From: Mycolicibacterium aubagnense
GTDB lineage: Bacteria > Actinomycetota > Actinomycetes > Mycobacteriales > Mycobacteriaceae
Reading direction: 5' to 3'
Assembly: GCF_010730955.1 (NCBI RefSeq)
Contig: NZ_AP022577.1
Span: forward strand, 4,898,001 to 4,962,000
Length of the DNA stretch: 64,000 nucleotides
The notes beneath the pieces were generated by a model. That model searched no databases, was not told the DNA's origin, and saw only the letters and a list, made by a program, of their open reading frames with translations. This document shows positions 59,430 through 64,000 of this stretch, piece after piece. Made by a program: the position numbers and the translations under genes. How positions within the stretch are numbered: the first letter of the stretch is position 1; the number at the start of each line of letters is the position of its first letter.

Positions 59430-59693
59430 TTGACCAACGACCGCCACGAACCGGCTGACACCGATCAAACGAAAGCCGCCCCAGAACACCACTGGGGCGG
59501 CTTTCACCTGCCTATTGACAAACGATGCCTACATATCAGCTACGACTACGCCGACGACCAGTCGGGTGAGACCATCTTGTCGAACGAGCCGTACGGCCTG
59601 CGCCGGACGGGGAAAATGGGAGCGATTTTCCCCTGGGCCGCTGAGCAGTTGCCCGCCGCAACGGCTGCTCTTGTCGCGGAGAGCGCCCGGTAA
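59430..59693 (+). CDS. Weak hypothetical ORF
   Basis: 87 residues from a TTG, protein-like in composition (HHWGGFHLPIDKRCLHISYD, GKMGAIFPWAAEQLPAAT). A perfect hairpin (59471-59505) lies within its first third, which argues against the start or the gene. Unknown. Confidence 0.3.
   Translation: MTNDRHEPADTDQTKAAPEHHWGGFHLPIDKRCLHISYDYADDQSGETILSNEPYGLRRTGKMGAIFPWAAEQLPAATAALVAESAR
59471..59505. terminator. Bidirectional hairpin terminator candidate
   Basis: GAAAGCCGCCCCAG / CTGGGGCGGCTTTC, 14-bp perfect stem with a 7-base loop, flanked by A- and T-runs, so it suits termination on either strand. Confidence 0.65.
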
Positions 59694-59841
59694 ATTCGGT
59701 CGGGATGACCTTACGTGCCGTTAGACGGCCTTGTCTGCCTCTCAGCTAATTCGCAGGGAAAGCGGCGAGCCTGACATTCAGCAACCTTGACAGAGAGCTG
59801 CAATAGTGCTGCGGATTCACTGTCAGTCATGGCGATGGCGT

Positions 59842-59855
59842 ACGGATTAATCCGT
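59842..59855. promoter_or_regulatory. Perfect AT-centred palindrome upstream of the protease-like gene
   Basis: ACGGATTAATCCGT, 14 bp, lies about 122 bp before the GTG at 59978 in a gene-free 284-bp stretch. It may be an operator for the exported protein gene. Confidence 0.45.
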
Positions 59856-59977
59856 TCGGACGACACATTTCTCTCGCATAGATCACTCATAGCTTGTATT
59901 GTGCTGACCGTCACGTCTAGCGAACTGTCAGGTGTTAGCTACCGGCCTGGCAGACAACACGAAATATTGGGGAACCT

Positions 59978-62959
59978 GTGGCTGCCAACCGTTCCGTGCG
60001 CACTTCCCGTCAGTCCACGGGTCGCCACCGTGCCCAGAAGTCACCTCGGCAACCGTATCTCTGGCTCGGTGCTGGCGCGATCACTCTCGGCATAGGCGCT
60101 GCCGTGGCGGGTGGCACCGCCGTGGCCTATGCAGATACCACTGATGGAACAAAGGGCGCGACTGCGTCACCGTCTCCGGCGACCACACCGAAGAAGACGT
60201 CAACTAGGACAGAAGGCCCTGCAGTAGCGGATTCGAGCACCCAAGCACCAACGCCAACCACACCGAAGGGCACGACAGCGGAGAACCTGAAGACGCCGAA
60301 ACCAAAATCGCTGGCAACGACTCCGAAGGGCACGGCGACTAAAGATACAACAGCCGCACCAAAGACTGTCCAAACACCAAAGCCAGCCACTGCAGTCGCG
60401 CCCGCAATTTCTCCTGCACCCGTCGTGGCACCAAAATCCGAAACATCACCAACGCCCGCCACTGCAGTATCGCAGGCAGTAGTACAGTCGCCAGCAAAAG
60501 TAGCCGCAGTGGCGCCAGCAACCGCGACAGTGTCACAGCCGAGCGTGACGACACCAAGTACGAGCGCGGCATCGGCTACAGCGGGTAGTCCGTCTATTCC
60601 GTCTAGTCCGACTAGCCCCGCACCCGGAGTTGTCGCCACCGTCGCACTGATTGGATCGACAGTCATACCACAGTCGGCCGCCGCGACTGGATCGCAATCT
60701 TCGCCCACACGGGTGAACACGACGGCACTGGATGTTACGCCGACAGCCGCGACGAGCACGGCAAGCACAACCAATGCGCCCGCGTCTGTGCCTCTCGACA
60801 ATTACGCGGCCGGTTCTATCGTGCCGGTCGGCAATTACGTGTACGTGCCGACCGCCAGTTCGGTGGATGTGATCGATCCGTCCAAACAAACCGTGGTGAC
60901 AACCATTCACCTGTCGGCTGCGCCTGGAAATGCGGTGTCCAGCCCCGCATCAAAAGAGATTTATATCGCCACAGCGGCGAATAATGTTGCTGTAATCAGT
61001 ACCGTCTCGAACACGCAGGTCGCCACTATACCGCTGACGGGTAGCGGGCGTTATGGGCTATACGCTAACCCCAACGGCAAAGAAGTATATGTCGCCGACT
61101 CCGCGGGCGGTCCAATTTCCGTCATTGATACGGGCACTTACGCGGTGAGCCCACTGACCGCGACGTTCCCCAACAGCGGAACGCTTCCCGTCAACGCCGG
61201 TTCTTACACAACTATCGCTGTGTCGACGGACGGCACGAAACTACTCGTCGCGCAGGGTAACACTAATTTGCCCACGCTGACGGTCGTGAATACATCAACA
61301 CGTGTAGTGAGTTCGACTGTCACCCTTCCGTCTGGGGGCTGGGGGTACGACATTCTCGCGTCACCGACGGACAGCAATACAGCATATGTCGTCCAATCCT
61401 CAAATGGTCACTTCAATTCAGTGGTTTCAGTGGTCAATCTGTCATCCGGTGCTATTACCGATACGATTCAGCTGAACGGGTTTGCTGGTCCGAGCGCGAT
61501 CAGCCCCGATGGAAAAACGGTCTACGTGGAAGACGGACTGAACTCAGGCATATATATAGACAGTATCGATACCACTTCGGGCACCATCGCAGGCAGTATC
61601 TCGAAGGTTGGCAACGGGATTGGCCAACTTATTGCTGATCCGACCGGAACATACCTTTACTATCCTGGGTTTTGGGATTCAAATCCGAATACAGTCTGGC
61701 AGGTGAATCTCGCAACGAAGACGACATCACCCATCGACTTCGCGCAACCGACACCGTTCATCGGCCTTAGCCCCGACGGCTCTAATCTATACGCAATTAC
61801 AAACTCCGGGAACACCACGAACAACGCACTGTACATCTATAGAACTGGCGTCAGTACGTCCAGTGGCGACACGGGGAGCGGCGGCTCGACAACTGCTCCT
61901 GTGTTCCTGCCGTTACAGATGTACGAGAATGGTAAGCCAGATCCAAGCGGTGGCCAGCCAGAGCTCAACATCTCCGCAGGCGGTGGCCAGTCGATACCAG
62001 TGATCGTCGACACGGGCTCTGCCGGGCTGGTTGTGGATGCGAAGTACGTTCCGTCGGCGCTTCTACGAGCGAGTGAGGCAGATCCGAACCTCCAAGTGAG
62101 CGGCTATTCATATGCCGGGAAGAACGGAAGTCAAATATATTACAGCGGCTACACGGTACCGACGACGGTCACTGTCGGAGGTGCGCCGACCGGGAATTCC
62201 CAGTGGCCGGGGCAGGTTACCACCGGGAATACCGACGTAGTCGCTGCTACCAAGGTCTGGACGATGGCTCCTTCCCCAGGTTTATTGGGCGGTCTACAAT
62301 ACTTCTTCTTTAATTTCATTCCATATATTTTCACTGGCTTTAACCCCGTTCACCTCAGGAATTACACGACCCTGTCCGCTCAATTCCCGGGCGCGGACGG
62401 CATTATGGGTATCGGACCTAATGCAGTCGGGCCAGGTCCTATTGTGACGGCGGCGCTACCAGGTCATCTCGGCGCTGGTGAACTCATTGCAGTCGGCACG
62501 ACCGCATCGTCCAACTACATCGCTTTCGGCACGTCGCAGGATTTTGGCCTCGGATCAGTCACCGGCGCGGAGTCTGCCCCAACTACACCGGTGGAGGTGG
62601 CGGTCACGAAACCGGGCCGGGTTATTGGCTTTACACCGAATATCGAAGCGATTTTCGATTCGGGCGGCAATGTCGGAACGATTGCGTCGTCGCTTGTTCC
62701 GGGGCTCAGTGTCGGTTCGCAGGTGCCCGCGGGTTACACCATCACGGTCTCCACTACTGGCGGTGCCCCCATCTACTCCTACACAACGGGCAGCAATGAC
62801 GGACCAATAGTCGTTTCGGGCTCCGATTTCAATACTGGGATCATTCCGTTCGACTATGCCGACTACGGCGATCCTCAGGCGCCGTACCAATACCAGGGTC
62901 TCTACATCGACAACTCCGGCAATGGCACACTGATAACCCCATCAAGGGTACAGGTCTAG
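59978..62959 (+). CDS. Secreted stalk/beta-propeller/PecA-like aspartic protease protein
   Basis: 993 residues from GTG. A basic N-region and hydrophobic segment (PYLWLGAGAITLGIGAAVAG, cleavage near AYA-D at 52) give Sec export. Residues 55-270 are a Thr/Pro/Ala/Ser low-complexity stalk. Residues about 272-625 form a YVTN-type beta-propeller (repeats such as IYIATAANNVAVIS, KEVYVADSAGGPISVID, KTVYVEDG). Residues 640-993 match the PE_PGRS/PecA aspartic protease: VIVDTGSAGLVVD with Asp678, and EAIFDSGGNVG with Asp894. No PE domain is present, so the export route differs from PecA. Codon use is less GC-rich than the neighbourhood, a sign of transfer. Probably a surface protease with a binding propeller. 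Confidence 0.75.
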   Translation: MAANRSVRTSRQSTGRHRAQKSPRQPYLWLGAGAITLGIGAAVAGGTAVAYADTTDGTKGATASPSPATTPKKTSTRTEGPAVADSSTQAPTPTTPKGTTAENLKTPKPKSLATTPKGTATKDTTAAPKTVQTPKPATAVAPAISPAPVVAPKSETSPTPATAVSQAVVQSPAKVAAVAPATATVSQPSVTTPSTSAASATAGSPSIPSSPTSPAPGVVATVALIGSTVIPQSAAATGSQSSPTRVNTTALDVTPTAATSTASTTNAPASVPLDNYAAGSIVPVGNYVYVPTASSVDVIDPSKQTVVTTIHLSAAPGNAVSSPASKEIYIATAANNVAVISTVSNTQVATIPLTGSGRYGLYANPNGKEVYVADSAGGPISVIDTGTYAVSPLTATFPNSGTLPVNAGSYTTIAVSTDGTKLLVAQGNTNLPTLTVVNTSTRVVSSTVTLPSGGWGYDILASPTDSNTAYVVQSSNGHFNSVVSVVNLSSGAITDTIQLNGFAGPSAISPDGKTVYVEDGLNSGIYIDSIDTTSGTIAGSISKVGNGIGQLIADPTGTYLYYPGFWDSNPNTVWQVNLATKTTSPIDFAQPTPFIGLSPDGSNLYAITNSGNTTNNALYIYRTGVSTSSGDTGSGGSTTAPVFLPLQMYENGKPDPSGGQPELNISAGGGQSIPVIVDTGSAGLVVDAKYVPSALLRASEADPNLQVSGYSYAGKNGSQIYYSGYTVPTTVTVGGAPTGNSQWPGQVTTGNTDVVAATKVWTMAPSPGLLGGLQYFFFNFIPYIFTGFNPVHLRNYTTLSAQFPGADGIMGIGPNAVGPGPIVTAALPGHLGAGELIAVGTTASSNYIAFGTSQDFGLGSVTGAESAPTTPVEVAVTKPGRVIGFTPNIEAIFDSGGNVGTIASSLVPGLSVGSQVPAGYTITVSTTGGAPIYSYTTGSNDGPIVVSGSDFNTGIIPFDYADYGDPQAPYQYQGLYIDNSGNGTLITPSRVQV

Positions 62960-63101
62960 CGCGGTTCGCCCCGCGACCACAAGCGAACTTTTGAGGCAGC
63001 CTCCGCGCCTACTCGCCGAGTGGCCATGCCCGTAGCGTTCGGGCCGCTGTCTATCACGGGTCTAGCCATCTGAGACAGTCGGCTCGCCTGCATCCTCCGC
63101 C

Positions 63102-63172
63102 TAAATAGGGTCTATTGCGAATTGATCGACAGTAGACTAAAATAGATCTTAGACCTTAAATAGACACCGGGG
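63102..63172. promoter_or_regulatory. Putative res site of the serine recombinase
   Basis: The 70 bp before the recombinase carry repeated TAGAC/TCTAT elements, among them AATAGGGTCTATT near 63104-63116, AGTAGACTAAAATAGATCTT near 63131-63150 and TAAATAGAC near 63158-63166, partly inverted. This is AT-rich DNA in a GC-rich setting. The pattern resembles resolvase sub-sites that also act as operators. Confidence 0.55.
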
Positions 63173-63763
63173 GTGCGAGTGGGCAAAGGGCAGACCGTCG
63201 GCTACGTGAGGGTCTCCACCGTCGACCAGAACACAGAAAGGCAACTCGACGGCCTGACCCTCGACAAGCGGTTCGAGGACAAAGCCTCCGGCAAGAACAC
63301 CAGCCGCCCGCAGTTGCAGGAATGCCTCCGGTTTGTCCGCGAGGGCGACACACTCGTCGTCCACTCGATGGACCGCCTCGCCCGATCGCTCGTCGACCTG
63401 CGGCAGATGGTGGATGACCTGACCGGTCGGGGCGTCGCGGTGCGGTTCGTCAAGGAGGGTCTGACGTTCACGCGTGACGACGCCGACCCGTGTTCGGTGC
63501 TTATGTTGTCGATCATGGGCGCCGTCGCCGAGTTTGAGCGGTCGATGATCCGCGAGCGGCAGCGGGAGGGCATCGCCGTCGCCAAGTCCAAGGGCGTCTA
63601 CAAGGGCCGCAAGCCGTCTCTCGGCGCCGATGAGGCTGCTGCTGTGGCTCGCCGACTGAGGAACGGCGAGTCCGCCTCTGCCTTGCGGGATGAATACGGC
63701 GTCAGCCGGGCGACGATCTACAACACGGCCAAGAAGTGGACGCCAGATGCTGCCCAAGCGTGA
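63173..63763 (+). CDS. Serine recombinase (resolvase/invertase family)
   Basis: 196 residues, intact. The nucleophile is Ser15 in VGYVRVSTVDQN, with Arg pairs in VHSMDRLARSLVDLRQM and EFERSMIRERQREGIAVAK; the C-terminal HTH is LRDEYGVSRATIYNTAKKW. It could resolve dimers or invert/transpose the region. GTG at 63173 or 63179. It overlaps the next small ORF. Confidence 0.9.
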   Translation: MRVGKGQTVGYVRVSTVDQNTERQLDGLTLDKRFEDKASGKNTSRPQLQECLRFVREGDTLVVHSMDRLARSLVDLRQMVDDLTGRGVAVRFVKEGLTFTRDDADPCSVLMLSIMGAVAEFERSMIRERQREGIAVAKSKGVYKGRKPSLGADEAAAVARRLRNGESASALRDEYGVSRATIYNTAKKWTPDAAQA

Positions 63764-63911
63764 CAAATCAGCGGCAGATGATGTGACCAACGAACCGCAG
63801 GACGCCGTGGACGTGGGTCCGTACGAGCAGTGGCTGCAAGACGCCTATGCCGACCACCAGCCCGGTGACGACAAGTGGCGACCGCCGGTTGATATGTACG
63901 ACGAGTGGTGA
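63747..63911 (+). CDS. Small acidic hypothetical protein
   Basis: 54 residues, ATG inside the end of the recombinase gene (overlap 17 bases). It has an acidic, Trp/Tyr-rich end (PYEQWLQDAYADHQPGDDKW). Unknown; probably cotranscribed with the recombinase. Confidence 0.45.
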   Translation: MLPKRDKSAADDVTNEPQDAVDVGPYEQWLQDAYADHQPGDDKWRPPVDMYDEW

Positions 63912-63963
63912 ACCCGCACGCGGTGATGCCCCAGGACGTCCACTGTGAACCGGCGGTGCTGAT

Positions 63964-64000
63964 ATGAGCAAAGAGAAGTACCGCGACATGGGGGGCAACG
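63964..64000 (+). CDS. Possible CDS start, cut by the window edge
   Basis: ATG 63964 begins MSKEKYRDMGGN and remains open at the edge. Too short to identify. Confidence 0.3.
   Translation, partial: MSKEKYRDMGGN

Noticed and set aside
60127..60801. Val/Gly-rich frame antisense to the stalk of the secreted protein
   Set aside because: It is the mirror of the Thr/Pro/Ala repeats; the sense frame has a signal peptide and downstream domains.

Overview
The window comes from a high-GC actinobacterium, almost certainly a fast-growing mycobacterium (Mycolicibacterium-like). The evidence is a single-chain type I fatty acid synthase followed by acpS, an MmpL exporter, a Tat-exported Rv2525c-like protein next to fas, and a gene order from memory matching M. 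tuberculosis Rv2525c-fas-acpS-Rv2522c-bcp-Rv2520c.

From 1 to 26 kb the genes are chromosomal and cleanly readable. Positions 1-6918 hold a divergent meta-cleavage pathway for a phenolic compound. Ring hydroxylase, extradiol dioxygenase, C-C hydrolase and an amidohydrolase run rightward. Hydratase, acetaldehyde dehydrogenase and aldolase run leftward behind a TetR gene, with two tandem palindromes between the arms. The acetaldehyde dehydrogenase lacks about 65-70 internal residues. Next come an acyl-CoA dehydrogenase, a conserved hypothetical, MmpL, a TetR with a palindromic operator, and a five-gene operon that looks like organosulfur uptake and oxidation. An IspD and a degenerate IspD-like paralogue, LtrA and the DUF1906 protein follow. 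The fas gene (21.2-30.4 kb) and acpS come after a 539-bp control region rich in inverted repeats.

From 31 to 38.4 kb lie an M20 peptidase, a GntR-controlled catabolic operon (acyl-CoA synthetase, class II aldolase, amidohydrolase) inserted relative to M. tuberculosis, a small acidic protein, bcp and a DUF3618 protein. Between 26.5 and 55.2 kb many genes that should be intact carry one-base frameshifts, most in short homopolymer runs. These look like consensus errors rather than decay.

At 38.97 kb a tRNA-Lys marks the left end of an integrated element. In order it carries a tyrosine integrase, an excisionase-like protein, small CxxC proteins, a primase-polymerase/RecA-like replication protein, an iteron cluster with a 20-bp palindrome (a probable origin), a stand-alone DnaA domain IV protein, an HhH-GPD-like protein, a DUF2637/SpdB-like membrane protein and small HTH proteins. 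No capsid, tail or FtsK/TraB gene is visible, so it resembles an integrated plasmid or satellite.

From 49 to 64 kb the DNA is mosaic and accessory: broken DUF6308 and XRE genes, a HEPN-like protein, a tRNA-Thr(CGU) with a mismatched acceptor stem, a dead serine recombinase, an IS1081-like element, a PLD-like protein, several membrane-anchored helical proteins and an intact IS110-family element. It also holds a secreted 993-residue protein joining a low-complexity stalk, a beta-propeller and a PecA-like aspartic protease domain, and an intact serine recombinase with a putative res site.
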